Source: an uncultured Collinsella sp. (GTDB lineage Bacteria; Actinomycetota; Coriobacteriia; Coriobacteriales; Coriobacteriaceae). Taken from it: a stretch of DNA of 56,495 bases. How positions within the stretch are numbered: the stretch's first letter is position 1; each line of letters opens with the position of its first letter. Below are positions 43,007-52,374 of the stretch, piece by piece. The position numbers and the translations under genes are program-made. The notes under the pieces are model-generated. The model had not been told where the DNA came from and ran no database searches. It saw only the letters and a program-made list of their open reading frames with translations. The stretch is taken from assembly GCA_958407465.1 (NCBI GenBank), contig CATYIV010000012.1:1-56495 (forward strand), written 5' to 3'.

Positions 43007-43729
43007 ATGCTCAAGATTATTGCCTGCGACGATAATGTCGCTTTTCTAGATAGACTGCACCGGATGATCGACCGTTGGTCGACCGAGACGGGCACGGCGG
43101 TCGATGTTGCGCTCGTCACGCGCGGCGAGGACCTGCTGGCCCGCCATGCCGCATCGCGCGCCGACATCATTCTGCTCGACATGATCATGCCGCTCGTCAA
43201 CGGCATGGACACCGCACGCGAACTGCGCCAGGCCGACACCGCCGTGCGCCTGGTGTTCCTCACCTCGTCGCCCGAGTTCGCGCTGGAATCCTACGAGGTC
43301 CGCGCCTTCGACTATCTGCTCAAGCCCGTGACTTACGAACGCCTGGCGCAGTTACTTAACGAGCTTTCGAGCATGCGCCCGGCGGCAACCGACGAGCTCG
43401 TGATCAAAACTTCCTTTGGCTACCACGCCCTGCGCCTGTCCGACATCGAATATGCCGAGGCGCGCAACAAGCACGTGGTCTTCCACCTGCGCGACGGACG
43501 CGACATCGAGGCACTCGAGTCGTTCCGCAGCGTCGAGGACCGTTTGGCGCAAAATGCCACCTTCTTTAAATGCCACCGCAGCTACCAGGTCAACCTGCGC
43601 AACATCGATCACTTTGACCGCACGGACATCGTCATGCGCTCGGGCGCGTGCATCCCGCTTTCGCGCAGTTGCAAGCAGGGATTCCAAGACGCCTACTTTG
43701 CGGTGCGCTTTGAGGCTGGGAGACACTGA
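43007..43729 (+). CDS. LytTR-family response regulator
   Basis: 240 residues. The receiver domain has the acidic pair DD (8-9), phosphoacceptor D58 (IILLDMIMP) and Lys in LLKPVTY. The C-terminal LytTR domain (about 125-235) has the FHLRDGRDIEALESF and FFKCHRSYQVNLRNI segments. AgrA/VirR-type regulators bind DNA through this domain. AAGGGGG precedes the ATG. It overlaps the kinase gene by one base (TGATG). Confidence 0.93.
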   Translation: MLKIIACDDNVAFLDRLHRMIDRWSTETGTAVDVALVTRGEDLLARHAASRADIILLDMIMPLVNGMDTARELRQADTAVRLVFLTSSPEFALESYEVRAFDYLLKPVTYERLAQLLNELSSMRPAATDELVIKTSFGYHALRLSDIEYAEARNKHVVFHLRDGRDIEALESFRSVEDRLAQNATFFKCHRSYQVNLRNIDHFDRTDIVMRSGACIPLSRSCKQGFQDAYFAVRFEAGRH

Positions 43730-45006
43730 TGGTCTCCTCGGTCGAAATGGTCCTTTGGGCAATCCACCACGCCACAACGCTACTCTTTGGCGTCTTTGCC
43801 TCGGCGGCGCTGTGCGGTGTCGAGATCAACCGGCGTCATGCGCTTGAACTGGTGCTGGTCGGTGCCGTAACCGGATGCGCATTTGGCCTCGCCAATGCCG
43901 TCGGCGGAGAGCTTTTCGCCCGCCAGGTATATCCGCTCGTCGTGCATCTGCCGCTCATCATCTATTTGTGCGCGCGCTACCGCCTGAGCCCGCTGCTTGC
44001 CGTGCTCGGCATTACGAGTGCCTATCTGAGCTGCCAGTTCAGCAATTGGATGGGCATCGCCGCATTTGCCGCAACCGATTCTCAGATCGCGTACTATCTG
44101 GCGCGCATCGCGACCACACTCGCCGTCTTTGCCGTCCTGCTGCATTGGGCCGGCGACATCGGTCCGCGCTTGGCGATTAAAAGCACCACCGAGCTGGGCA
44201 TCCTTTTAATCCTGCCGCTCGTCTATTACGTCTTTGACTATGCCACCAACGTCTACACCACGCTGTTCCACTCGGGCTCGGTGGTGACGGTTGAGTTTTT
44301 GGCATTTGCGCTCTGTGCCTTCTATCTTATGTTTCTTGCCGTTTACCTGCGCGAATACGAAGAAAAGGAAACCGCCGAGCGAGAGCGCTGGATGCTCGAA
44401 ACCCGCGACAGCGCCGCCATCAAAGAGCTCGAGGCTTGGCGTCAATCTGGGCGCGAGCTGTCGATTCTGCGCCACGACATGCGCCACTTCCTACGCGGCC
44501 TGGCCGCTTTAATTGAGGAGGGCCACACCGACGAGGCGCTCGATCGCATCGACGAACTCTGCGAAGCCGGCGACCGCACCGCCGTACGCCGCTTCTGCGC
44601 CAACGAGACTGTAAACATCGCGCTTTCGTCATTTAACTCGGATATCAATAGAAACGGCATTACCGCCAACCTGCGCGCCGCCGTACCCGAAACCATCCAC
44701 GTAGGTGACGCCGACCTGTTTAGCGTGCTCTCAAATGCCTTGGAAAACGCTATCACCGCCGCAAGCGCCGCACCCCAAGGAAAGCGATTCGTCGACTTTG
44801 ACCTGCGATTAGAGGACGGCCAGCTGCTGCTGTTAGTTTCCAATACGTTTGACCGCGCGCCGCGCATGGTCGACGGCATGCCCGTGACCCGGCATGCGGG
44901 CCACGGCTTTGGCACCAGGAGCATCAAACTTGCCGTGGAGCGCATGAACGGCAACTGCCAGTTCCGCATTAACGGCGATCGGTTTGAGCTGCGCGCTGTG
45001 ATGTAG
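43729..45006 (+). CDS. AgrC-like sensor histidine kinase
   Basis: 425 residues. About six transmembrane helices (1-200) form the sensor, then a coiled linker (EYEEKETAERERW), the dimerisation/phosphoacceptor motif LRHDMRHFLRG with His near 248, and a GHKL ATPase domain with N-box LSNALENAITAA and a GxGFGTRSIK G-box. The architecture matches peptide- or antibiotic-sensing kinases of the AgrC class. No peptide gene is obvious in the 289-bp gap upstream. Confidence 0.92.
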   Translation: MVSSVEMVLWAIHHATTLLFGVFASAALCGVEINRRHALELVLVGAVTGCAFGLANAVGGELFARQVYPLVVHLPLIIYLCARYRLSPLLAVLGITSAYLSCQFSNWMGIAAFAATDSQIAYYLARIATTLAVFAVLLHWAGDIGPRLAIKSTTELGILLILPLVYYVFDYATNVYTTLFHSGSVVTVEFLAFALCAFYLMFLAVYLREYEEKETAERERWMLETRDSAAIKELEAWRQSGRELSILRHDMRHFLRGLAALIEEGHTDEALDRIDELCEAGDRTAVRRFCANETVNIALSSFNSDINRNGITANLRAAVPETIHVGDADLFSVLSNALENAITAASAAPQGKRFVDFDLRLEDGQLLLLVSNTFDRAPRMVDGMPVTRHAGHGFGTRSIKLAVERMNGNCQFRINGDRFELRAVM

Positions 45007-45024
45007 GGGCTGCCGCCAGCCTCG

Positions 45025-45600
45025 CTACAGCGGAGCGGCTGCCGGGGTCAGCTGCTTGATGTATGCCCACATGCGCTGCTTGGCGGCTTTGTCAGTGAGT
45101 GCCGCCTCAAAGCCGTCGAGCGCGAGCACGCGGCGGCCCTGCACATGGGCGACCAGGCCGGGCTTGAGCATGGCGGTGTCGAAGTCATCGATCGCCACGA
45201 GCATATCGGCGTAGGTCTCGCGCATGGCATCGGCCGCGTTGTTGTCGAGCAGTAGCACCGCCTCGGGGTCCAAGGCCTCGAGCGCCTCGCGGAACAGCTC
45301 ACACGGCAGAGTCTCGCCCACCGCGACCGCTCCGTCGCCCACGCCGGCGACGCTTGCCAGCACGCAAAAATCCTCGGGCGCGTAACCGATGGCCCCAAGC
45401 GCCTTGCGCAACGCCGCGCCATCCGGGCCGGCGGCAAGCTCGCCACCCGAACGCTCGGCCTCGTCCAAATCGCCTTTGACCAGCACGATCGGCGAGCACG
45501 CGTTGCCCGCGATACGCACGCCACGGACCGCAAGCGATGTGAGCTCTTGCTCGGCCGCCTGGGCGATGGCTTCTTTTTTCTGGCTTTGTGACGTGGACAT
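45025..45600 (-). CDS. Hypothetical conserved-looking protein
   Basis: 191 residues from ATG 45600 (GGAGAG site). Ala/Glu/Asp-rich, soluble, alternating helices and strands, with FCVLASVAGVGD and AVLLLDNNAADAMRETY. I do not recognise the family. It converges with the kinase gene (18 bp apart) and is divergent from thioredoxin. Confidence 0.65.
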   Translation of the reverse strand: MSTSQSQKKEAIAQAAEQELTSLAVRGVRIAGNACSPIVLVKGDLDEAERSGGELAAGPDGAALRKALGAIGYAPEDFCVLASVAGVGDGAVAVGETLPCELFREALEALDPEAVLLLDNNAADAMRETYADMLVAIDDFDTAMLKPGLVAHVQGRRVLALDGFEAALTDKAAKQRMWAYIKQLTPAAAPL

Positions 45601-45736
45601 GCGCTCTCCAATCGTTTGCGTGCCCACCATTATATAAAAGAGCCGCCCGCGAGTGGTTGCTTTGCGGGCGGCTGGGTATAAGCACGGTCGTACTGAGTTT
45701 TACGCGGCTGAGCCGCGTCGCATTATGGAGGTCACC

Positions 45737-46057
45737 ATGGCTGACATTAAGCAGATTACCCCCGAGAATTTCGATTCCATCGTTAACGACAGTCTACCCG
45801 TGCTGGTCGATTTTTGGGCACCGTGGTGCGGGCCCTGTCGATCCCTCTCGCCCATCGTTGACGAGGTTGCCGATGAGCTGGCGGGCAAGCTTGCCGTTGC
45901 CAAATGCAACGTCGACGACAACCAGGACCTGGCCATGAAGTATGGCGTCATGAGCATCCCCACGCTGATTGTGTTTAAGAACGGCGAGGAGATTGACCGC
46001 TCGGTTGGCGCTCTGCCCAAGGCGAGGCTGCAGGCGCTGCTGGAGAAGCATCTGTAA
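45737..46057 (+). CDS. trxA: Thioredoxin
   Basis: 106 residues from ATG 45737 (TGGAGGT site); upstream in-frame codons are excluded. The active site is W30-C31-G-P-C34 with FWAPWCGPC, and the cis-Pro loop is MSIPTLIVF. General disulfide reductant. Single-gene unit with a good terminator. Confidence 0.96.
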   Translation: MADIKQITPENFDSIVNDSLPVLVDFWAPWCGPCRSLSPIVDEVADELAGKLAVAKCNVDDNQDLAMKYGVMSIPTLIVFKNGEEIDRSVGALPKARLQALLEKHL

Positions 46058-46169
46058 TACGCTTGTTACTTACCCGCCGTCTATGAGCGCTTTTGCACCG
46101 CTCGCCGGACTTCTGGATGCACCGAGTGCAACCACGGATAGTATGGTAATCACAAACAGCCCCCAGTGA

Positions 46170-46207
46170 ACGGGTGCGGGTCGCACAGACTCGTACCCGT
46201 TTTCTTA
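46170..46207 (+). terminator. Terminator in the trxA-nikR gap
   Basis: A 13-bp stem with two G-U pairs (46170-46182 with 46188-46200), loop GCACA, then TTTTCTT. It stands 113 bp past trxA. Confidence 0.8.
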
Positions 46208-46278
46208 TGCAGCTGCGCGCAGAGCGGGCGTAGTAAAATCTGAACCACTGAACTGCCCCATACAAAAGGAGATTTCCC

Positions 46279-46527
46279 ATGCATGATGTTGGAATGAACA
46301 TGAGTCAGCTTGCCATGAGCGTCAAACAGGTCGACGACACCATCGAGCTCGCTCATGAGTGGAGCCATCAGCTGCTGCATGCGACCGAGAATTTTGACAT
46401 GGAGCGCATCGGCGCCAAGCTCGAGGCAGCCATGGCCGCGCTGCACGAGGCCCACGACGCACTCGAGGGCTACGAAGAGGCCATCGAGGCCGACCACAAC
46501 TCCGTCGGATCCGTGAAGCTGGTGTAA
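46279..46527 (+). CDS. Small helical protein upstream of nikR
   Basis: 82 residues, AAGGAG 8 nt before the ATG. Predicted as two amphipathic helices, rich in His and Glu/Asp (HEWSHQLLHATENFDMERIG; HEAHDALEGYEE). It ends one base before the nikR GTG, so it is translationally coupled. The His/acidic content could bind nickel; that is inference. Family not recognised. Confidence 0.7.
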   Translation: MHDVGMNMSQLAMSVKQVDDTIELAHEWSHQLLHATENFDMERIGAKLEAAMAALHEAHDALEGYEEAIEADHNSVGSVKLV

Positions 46528-46528
46528 A

Positions 46529-47041
46529 GTGGCCGGACACGAGCATGGCAGCGGATACGAGCACGAGCATCCGCACGGGGCGGACGGTGATGCGAGCTGC
46601 CACTGTAGTGGCTCCGGCTCCGAGCTGGTCCGCTTTTCGGTCACCGCGCCCGACGACCTGCTGCGCCGCTTTGACGAGCAGATCGCGCGCCGCGGCGACG
46701 TGGCCAACCGCTCCGAGGCCGTGCGCGACCTGATACGCGCCTCGATCGCCAAGGAGCAGATGCGCATGCCCGATGAGCATGTTATCGGGTCGCTCACCAT
46801 GATCTACGACCACCATACCGGCGACCTGACACGCCGCCTGGACGAGGTGCAGCACGACTACACCGACGAGATCGTATCGACCATGCACGTGCATCTGGAT
46901 CACCACAACTGCTTGGAGATTCTGGCGCTCAAGGGTCGCGGCGAGCGCGTCTACGAACTAGCCGACCGCCTGCTGGGCCTGCGCGGCGTTAAGCACGGCG
47001 AGCTCACGTGCGCCGCCACCAAGCAGAGCCTGGGGCTGTAG
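46529..47041 (+). CDS. nikR: NikR nickel-responsive regulator
   Basis: 170 residues from GTG 46529. An unusual N-terminal extension (1-30) is rich in His, Gly and Cys (GHEHGSGYEHEHPH). The ribbon-helix-helix domain follows (ELVRFSVTAPDDLLRRFDEQIARRG in parts), then an ACT-like nickel domain with HVHLDHHNC, containing the expected His/Cys ligands. It represses nickel uptake in known species. It lies directly before the hyp genes, linking nickel sensing with hydrogenase maturation. Confidence 0.93.
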   Translation: MAGHEHGSGYEHEHPHGADGDASCHCSGSGSELVRFSVTAPDDLLRRFDEQIARRGDVANRSEAVRDLIRASIAKEQMRMPDEHVIGSLTMIYDHHTGDLTRRLDEVQHDYTDEIVSTMHVHLDHHNCLEILALKGRGERVYELADRLLGLRGVKHGELTCAATKQSLGL

Positions 47042-47059
47042 CGGGATTTCCTGCAGCGC

Positions 47060-47139
47060 ACCTACCAAAAAAGACAGGTTTATTTTGGCAGGTTTAGAAG
47101 TTTTACCTACCAAAACAAACCTGTCTTTTTTGGTAGGTT
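47060..47139. terminator. Nested palindrome between nikR and hypF
   Basis: Outer arms (about 47060-47081 with 47117-47138) pair perfectly over 22 bp and include A6/T6 tracts. An inner ACCTACCAAAA-type pair extends the stem. It can act as a bidirectional terminator, so hypF probably has its own promoter or depends on readthrough. Confidence 0.75.
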
Positions 47140-47156
47140 TTGATGAGGGGTGTCGC

Positions 47157-49628
47157 ATGCGGCATGTGCATATTCATGTGACGGGCATTGTGCAGGGCGT
47201 TGGCATGCGACCGTTTGTGTATCGCGAGGCCATGACGCATGGCATTTGCGGATGGGTGCTCAATGCGGGCGACGGCGTGCATATCGAGGCGCACGCTCCG
47301 GCCGATGCGCTCGATGCTTTTGTTGCCGCGCTTTCTGAGCATGCGCCTGCGGCAGCTCGCGTTGAGCGAGTCGATATTGCGGATTTGGAGCCTGGCGGCT
47401 GGAGCGCTGCCGATGAGCAGGGCTTTCACATTGTGGCGTCGCAGGACCAGACCGCACACACGACGCTCGTCTCGCCCGATATCGCCACCTGTGACGATTG
47501 CCTGCGCGAGTTGTTCGATCCCGCCGACCGACGCTATCACTACCCCTTTATCAACTGCACTAACTGCGGCCCACGCTTTACCATCATCCGATCGCTGCCT
47601 TATGACCGAGCGGCCACGTCGATGGATTGTTTTCCCATGTGTCCCAAGTGCGCTGCGGAGTATGTCGACCCACTCGACCGGCGTTTTCACGCGCAGCCCG
47701 ATGCCTGCTTTGATTGCGGGCCGCATATTACGTGGCGCGAGGCTGTAAACGGCAATGCGTGCGGGAATTCGTCCGCGACACCGGCCGTCGGCACCACACG
47801 CGAGGCCAGCGACGCTATCATCGAGCGCTGCGTTGAGCTGCTGGCCAGCGGTGGCATCGTCGCCATCAAGGGCCTGGGCGGATTCCATCTAGCCTGCAAC
47901 GCTGCCAACGAGCAGGCGGTGGCCGAGTTGCGCCGTCGCAAACGCCGCAGCAACAAACCACTTGCCGTCATGGTACGCAGTCTTGCTGATACCGAGCGCC
48001 TGTGTCATATCGACGATGCTGAACGCGATCTGCTCGCTGGCAGTATCCGCCCCATCGTGCTGCTGCGCCGGCGCACTGTTAGCGAGGACAACGACGGTTC
48101 CCCCGACATCCTCGCCCTCGCGCCATCTGTCGCGCACGACCTGCCCGAGCTCGGCGTCATGCTCCCCTATACGCCGCTTCAACATCTGTTGCTTGCCGCG
48201 GCAGAAGTCTGCGGTATGCACGCGCTCGTCATGACCAGCGGAAACCTGAGCGAAGAACCCATCGAGACCGACGACGACCTTGCCTGGGAACACCTCGTTG
48301 CTGCCGGCATCGCCGACGCGTTGCTCGGTAACGACCGCGCGATCCTCTCGCGCTACGACGACTCTGTAGTGCGCGTGGTCGACGGCGCCATTATGCCCGT
48401 TCGCCGCGCTCGCGGATATGCACCCCAGCCGCTACCGTTGCCGGCGCTCGACGGCGCTCCGTCCTGCGTGCTCGCCTGCGGGCCACAACAAAAGGCCACG
48501 ATTGCACTCGCGCGTGAAGGGACGAACGGCAAGACAACCTGTTTTGTGTCGCAGCATATCGGCGATGTTGAAAACGGCGGGACCTTCGATGCCTGGAACG
48601 CCGCGCGCACGCGCTTGAAAGATCTCTTTGACTTGGCGCCCGCCGCCTTGGCCTGCGATGTGCACCCCAACTATCTATCGGGCCAGTGGGCGCGCGAGCA
48701 GGCGCGAAAATGCAATCTGCCGCTCGTCGAGGTGCAGCACCATCATGCGCATGTCGCGAGCGTAATGGCCGAGGCCATCGCCGCGGGCCAGCTTACAACC
48801 GACGCGCGCGTCCTTGGCATCGCCTTTGACGGCACCGGCGCCGGCACCGATGGGACCATTTGGGGCGGCGAGTTTCTTGTTGCCAGCCTTGGCGGCTTTG
48901 AGCGCGCCGCGCATTTGCGCACCTGGGCGCTCCCCGGTGGGGCGGCCTCCGTGCGCGACGCCCGCCGCAACGCCTTTGCCCTGCTCAGTGAGCTCGGCCT
49001 GCTCGAGCACCCAGGTGCCGCTCGGCTTTTAGACAGCCTCAACGAGCAAACGCGCAACGTGACAGCCACCATGATCGAGCGCGGCATCAACAGCCCGCGT
49101 ACCAGCAGCATGGGGCGTCTCTTTGATGCCGCGGCAGCAATTCTGGGCATCTGCGACAAGGCAACCTACGAGGGCGAACCCGCCATCGAGCTTGAGGCCG
49201 CCGCCTGGCGCGCGCTCGACAACGAAATCGCCCATTTTCCCGACGACAACGCCGGCTATTTCGCATCTGGCCCATCGTGGCTGGACGGCCCCTATGTTCT
49301 GGACCAGAAAGCACTCTTTGAGGCACTTTTGGGAGGAATTGAAGCCGGAGCGCCCGCCTACAGGCTCGCGCTCGACTTCCATATCGCCATCGCGCGCTCT
49401 TCGGCACGAATCGCACGCGAAATCTGCGCGCGCGAAGGCATCGATACCGTCGCGCTCTCGGGCGGCGTGTTCATGAACCGACTTTTGCTCCAGCTCCTCA
49501 CCCGCGAGCTCAAAAGCATGGGTCTCACTGTCTTGATTCCCCAAACCGTGCCCGTTAACGACGGCTGCATCGCCTACGGTCAGGCGGCAGTCGCAAGCGC
49601 TCGTCTTGCGCAGATTGCATCGCAGTAG
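47157..49628 (+). CDS. hypF: HypF carbamoyltransferase
   Basis: 823 residues from ATG 47157 (GAGGGG site). Makes the thiocarbamate precursor of the CN ligands of NiFe hydrogenase with HypE. Acylphosphatase domain (VQGVGMRPF), two C-x2-C zinc fingers (CDDCLRELF, CTNCG, CPKCAAEY, CFDCG), a YrdC-like domain and a Kae1-like domain with HHHAHVASVMAE and DGTGAGTDGTIWGGE. Complete. Confidence 0.97.
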   Translation: MRHVHIHVTGIVQGVGMRPFVYREAMTHGICGWVLNAGDGVHIEAHAPADALDAFVAALSEHAPAAARVERVDIADLEPGGWSAADEQGFHIVASQDQTAHTTLVSPDIATCDDCLRELFDPADRRYHYPFINCTNCGPRFTIIRSLPYDRAATSMDCFPMCPKCAAEYVDPLDRRFHAQPDACFDCGPHITWREAVNGNACGNSSATPAVGTTREASDAIIERCVELLASGGIVAIKGLGGFHLACNAANEQAVAELRRRKRRSNKPLAVMVRSLADTERLCHIDDAERDLLAGSIRPIVLLRRRTVSEDNDGSPDILALAPSVAHDLPELGVMLPYTPLQHLLLAAAEVCGMHALVMTSGNLSEEPIETDDDLAWEHLVAAGIADALLGNDRAILSRYDDSVVRVVDGAIMPVRRARGYAPQPLPLPALDGAPSCVLACGPQQKATIALAREGTNGKTTCFVSQHIGDVENGGTFDAWNAARTRLKDLFDLAPAALACDVHPNYLSGQWAREQARKCNLPLVEVQHHHAHVASVMAEAIAAGQLTTDARVLGIAFDGTGAGTDGTIWGGEFLVASLGGFERAAHLRTWALPGGAASVRDARRNAFALLSELGLLEHPGAARLLDSLNEQTRNVTATMIERGINSPRTSSMGRLFDAAAAILGICDKATYEGEPAIELEAAAWRALDNEIAHFPDDNAGYFASGPSWLDGPYVLDQKALFEALLGGIEAGAPAYRLALDFHIAIARSSARIAREICAREGIDTVALSGGVFMNRLLLQLLTRELKSMGLTVLIPQTVPVNDGCIAYGQAAVASARLAQIASQ

Positions 49629-49759
49629 GCTGTTCGGCCAGCCCGCAAGCCGCCGTCTCACAGGTGTAGCGCGTTTGCCCGCAGCGCCCGCGAGCGCTAC
49701 CATCAACTGATGGATTATTAAGCGCCCATCCAGCGCAAAGCGTATAAAAGGGGAACAAT

Positions 49760-50020
49760 ATGTGCCTTGCCGTTCCCGGCAAAGTAGTCAAACGCGACGA
49801 CGACCTCAAGGCCACCGTCGACATGATGGGCATCGAGCGCCCCGTGTCGCTGCGACTCGTGCCGACGGCGCAGGTTGGCGACTATATTCTCGTACACGCC
49901 GGCTTTGGCATCCAGATTGTCGACGAGCAGGAAGCACAGGAAACGCTCGAGCTTGTTAATGCCATGTCCGAGCTGGTCGAAGAAGACCAGCTGACCACCG
50001 ACCCGGCGGAGGCTTACTAG
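49760..50020 (+). CDS. hypC: HypC chaperone
   Basis: 86 residues. The essential N-terminal Cys2 is in MCLAVPGKV. HypC carries the Fe(CN)2CO unit with HypD to the hydrogenase large subunit. AAGGGGAA precedes the ATG. Its stop overlaps the hypD GTG by one base. Confidence 0.97.
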   Translation: MCLAVPGKVVKRDDDLKATVDMMGIERPVSLRLVPTAQVGDYILVHAGFGIQIVDEQEAQETLELVNAMSELVEEDQLTTDPAEAY

Positions 50021-51132
50021 TGGCGCCCGAGCAGCCGGCGCGCTCCGGTATCGATTTCTCGGCATTCCGCGATCCCAAGCTGGCTCGCGAGCTCATCGAG
50101 CGCATTCATGAGCTTGTCGGCGACCGCACCATCAACCTTATGGAAGTCTGCGGCACGCATACCGTGAGCATCGGGCGCTATGGCTTTCGCTCCATTATGC
50201 CGGCCGGGCTCAAGCTGCTGAGCGGCCCGGGCTGCCCCGTCTGCGTCACCGCCAACCGCGACATCGACCACGCAATCGCGCTCGCCAACATAGACGGCGC
50301 CATCATCACCACCTTTGGCGACATGATGCGCGTGCCCGGATCATCCACCTCGCTCGCTGCGCAAAAGGCGGCGGGGCGCGATATCCGCATCGTCTATTCC
50401 CCGCTCGACGCGCTCGACATTGCCGAGCAAAACCCTGATCGCCCGGTCATTTTTATGGGCGTGGGCTTTGAGACTACGACGCCCACCATCGCCGCCGCCA
50501 TCTTGGAGGCCGAGGCGCGCGGGCTTTTGAACTTCTCGGTCTATTGCGCCCACAAGACCACGCCGCCGGCGTTGCGCGCCATCGCCAACGACCCCGAGAC
50601 CACCATCGACGGCTTTATCCTGCCGGGCCACGTCGCCACCATCACGGGCTTGGCCCCCTTTGGCTTTTTGGTCGACGAGTTTAAGACTCCAGGCGTGGTA
50701 ACGGGATTTGAGCCGGTCGACATCTTGCAGGGTATCTGCATGCTGGTCCAGATGGTTGTTGAGGGGCAGCCCGCGATCGACAACGCCTACCGTCGCGGCG
50801 TCAACACAGACGGCAACCCCGTGGCGCGCCAGCTGGTCGAGCAGGTATTTGAGCCGTGCGATACCACATGGCGTGGATTGGGGCTGATTGCCAACTCGGG
50901 CCTTTCCATCCGCCCCGAGTTCTCGCGCTTTGATGCCCGCGTTCGCTTTGACGTGCCCGTTGAGGCGACGGTCGAGCCGCGCGGATGCCGCTGCGGCGAC
51001 GTGCTGCGCGGGGCCATTACGCCGAGCGACTGCCCCCTGTTCGGCCACGCTTGTACGCCCGAGCATCCCGTCGGCCCCTGCATGGTGAGCTCCGAGGGCA
51101 GCTGCGCAGCATATTTCCGCTACCGAGGCTAA
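50020..51132 (+). CDS. hypD: HypD Fe-S scaffold protein
   Basis: 370 residues, GTG start in TAGTG. Conserved motifs: MEVCGTHT, GPGCPVCVT and a C-terminal cluster region with CRCGDVLRG, CPLFGHAC and GPCMVSSEGSCAAYF. It assembles the Fe(CN)2CO moiety with HypC. Confidence 0.97.
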   Translation: MAPEQPARSGIDFSAFRDPKLARELIERIHELVGDRTINLMEVCGTHTVSIGRYGFRSIMPAGLKLLSGPGCPVCVTANRDIDHAIALANIDGAIITTFGDMMRVPGSSTSLAAQKAAGRDIRIVYSPLDALDIAEQNPDRPVIFMGVGFETTTPTIAAAILEAEARGLLNFSVYCAHKTTPPALRAIANDPETTIDGFILPGHVATITGLAPFGFLVDEFKTPGVVTGFEPVDILQGICMLVQMVVEGQPAIDNAYRRGVNTDGNPVARQLVEQVFEPCDTTWRGLGLIANSGLSIRPEFSRFDARVRFDVPVEATVEPRGCRCGDVLRGAITPSDCPLFGHACTPEHPVGPCMVSSEGSCAAYFRYRG

Positions 51133-51138
51133 TAGGTT

Positions 51139-51177
51139 CCGCCGTTCTAACGAACGGCGGACCAGTCGACGCTGCGC
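51139..51177. repeat. Partial composite repeat, copy D
   Basis: A 9-bp hairpin with 4-nt loop (51139-51160), then 5 nt and the TCGACGCTGCGC linker (51166-51177), as in copy C. The outer stem and the other linker are absent. It lies in the hypD-hypE gap. Confidence 0.7.
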
Positions 51178-51216
51178 CTCACCCATATAATTCCACCCAC
51201 GATTGGAGTTTTCGAT

Positions 51217-52251
51217 ATGTCCCATAGCGTTACCGATAGCACCGTCCTGCTGGGCCACGGCTCCGGCGGACAGATGATGAAGCGCATCATCGATGAGGTC
51301 TTTTTGGATGCCTTTGGGTCGCCCGAGCTGCTCGAAGGCAACGACGCCGGCGTCGCCGCGCTGCCCGCGAGCGGGCGCATCGCCATGTCGACCGACAGCT
51401 TTGTAGTCTCGCCGCAGTTCTTCCCCGGTGGCAACATCGGCCGCCTCGCCGTGTGCGGAACCGTCAACGACGTCGCGACCTCGGGCGCCAACGTGCGCTA
51501 CCTATCGTGCGGCTTTATCCTCGAAGAGGGCTATCCCATGGATAAGCTCCACCAGATTGTGCAGACGATGGCCGAAACGGCGCACGAAGCGGGCGTGTCC
51601 ATAATCACGGGCGACACTAAGGTGGTCGAGCGCGGCGGGGCCGACGGCGTCTATATCAATACCGCCGGTGTGGGCGAGGTACCCGCGGGCGTGGCGCTCA
51701 GCGGCGCAAACTGCCGGCCCGGCGATGTCATCCTGGTCTCAGGTACACTGGGCGACCACGGCATCGCTATCATGAGCCAACGCGAGGGTCTGGCGTTTTC
51801 GAGCACCATCGAAAGCGACGCCGCGCCGCTCAACCACCTGATTGCCGACGTTCTGGCCGCAGCACCCGACACACGCTGCTTCCGCGACCCCACGCGCGGT
51901 GGCCTGGCCTCGACACTCAACGAGTTTGCGCAGGCCAGCGGCGTTGCCATGGAGATCGACGAGGACGATGTGCCCGTGCGCCCCGACGTGCAGGCAGCCT
52001 GCGAGATGCTCGGCTACGATGTGCTGCAGGTGGCAAACGAGGGCAAGATGGTTGCCGTCGTGCCGGCCGAGCAAGCCGATGCCGCGCTGAGCGCCATGCG
52101 CGCCGCCCGCTACGGCGAGAATGCCGCCATCATCGGTCGCGTGCTGCCACTTGCCGAGGGCGCCCATCCCGCCGTGCGCGCGCGCACCGGCTGGGGCTCG
52201 ACCCGCATCCTCGACATGCTCGTGGGAGAACAGCTGCCGAGGATTTGCTAG
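51217..52251 (+). CDS. hypE: HypE carbamoyl dehydratase
   Basis: 344 residues. PurM-like ATPase fold: GHGSGGQMM N-terminus, TDSFVVSPQFFPGG. The C-terminus ends PRIC, with the terminal Cys that is carbamoylated by HypF and dehydrated to thiocyanate. The upstream gap of 85 bp contains a repeat fragment but the operon order F-C-D-E is standard. Confidence 0.97.
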   Translation: MSHSVTDSTVLLGHGSGGQMMKRIIDEVFLDAFGSPELLEGNDAGVAALPASGRIAMSTDSFVVSPQFFPGGNIGRLAVCGTVNDVATSGANVRYLSCGFILEEGYPMDKLHQIVQTMAETAHEAGVSIITGDTKVVERGGADGVYINTAGVGEVPAGVALSGANCRPGDVILVSGTLGDHGIAIMSQREGLAFSSTIESDAAPLNHLIADVLAAAPDTRCFRDPTRGGLASTLNEFAQASGVAMEIDEDDVPVRPDVQAACEMLGYDVLQVANEGKMVAVVPAEQADAALSAMRAARYGENAAIIGRVLPLAEGAHPAVRARTGWGSTRILDMLVGEQLPRIC

Positions 52252-52374
52252 GGCGAAACCACACGGTCGGCGCGATGCGGCCTGATACCCCTGGAGATGT
52301 TCAGATTCCAAGCACGCCCAACGCGGAAGCCCAGTATTATGGGGTGCGTTTTAAACCCAATGACGGGAGTTTTT

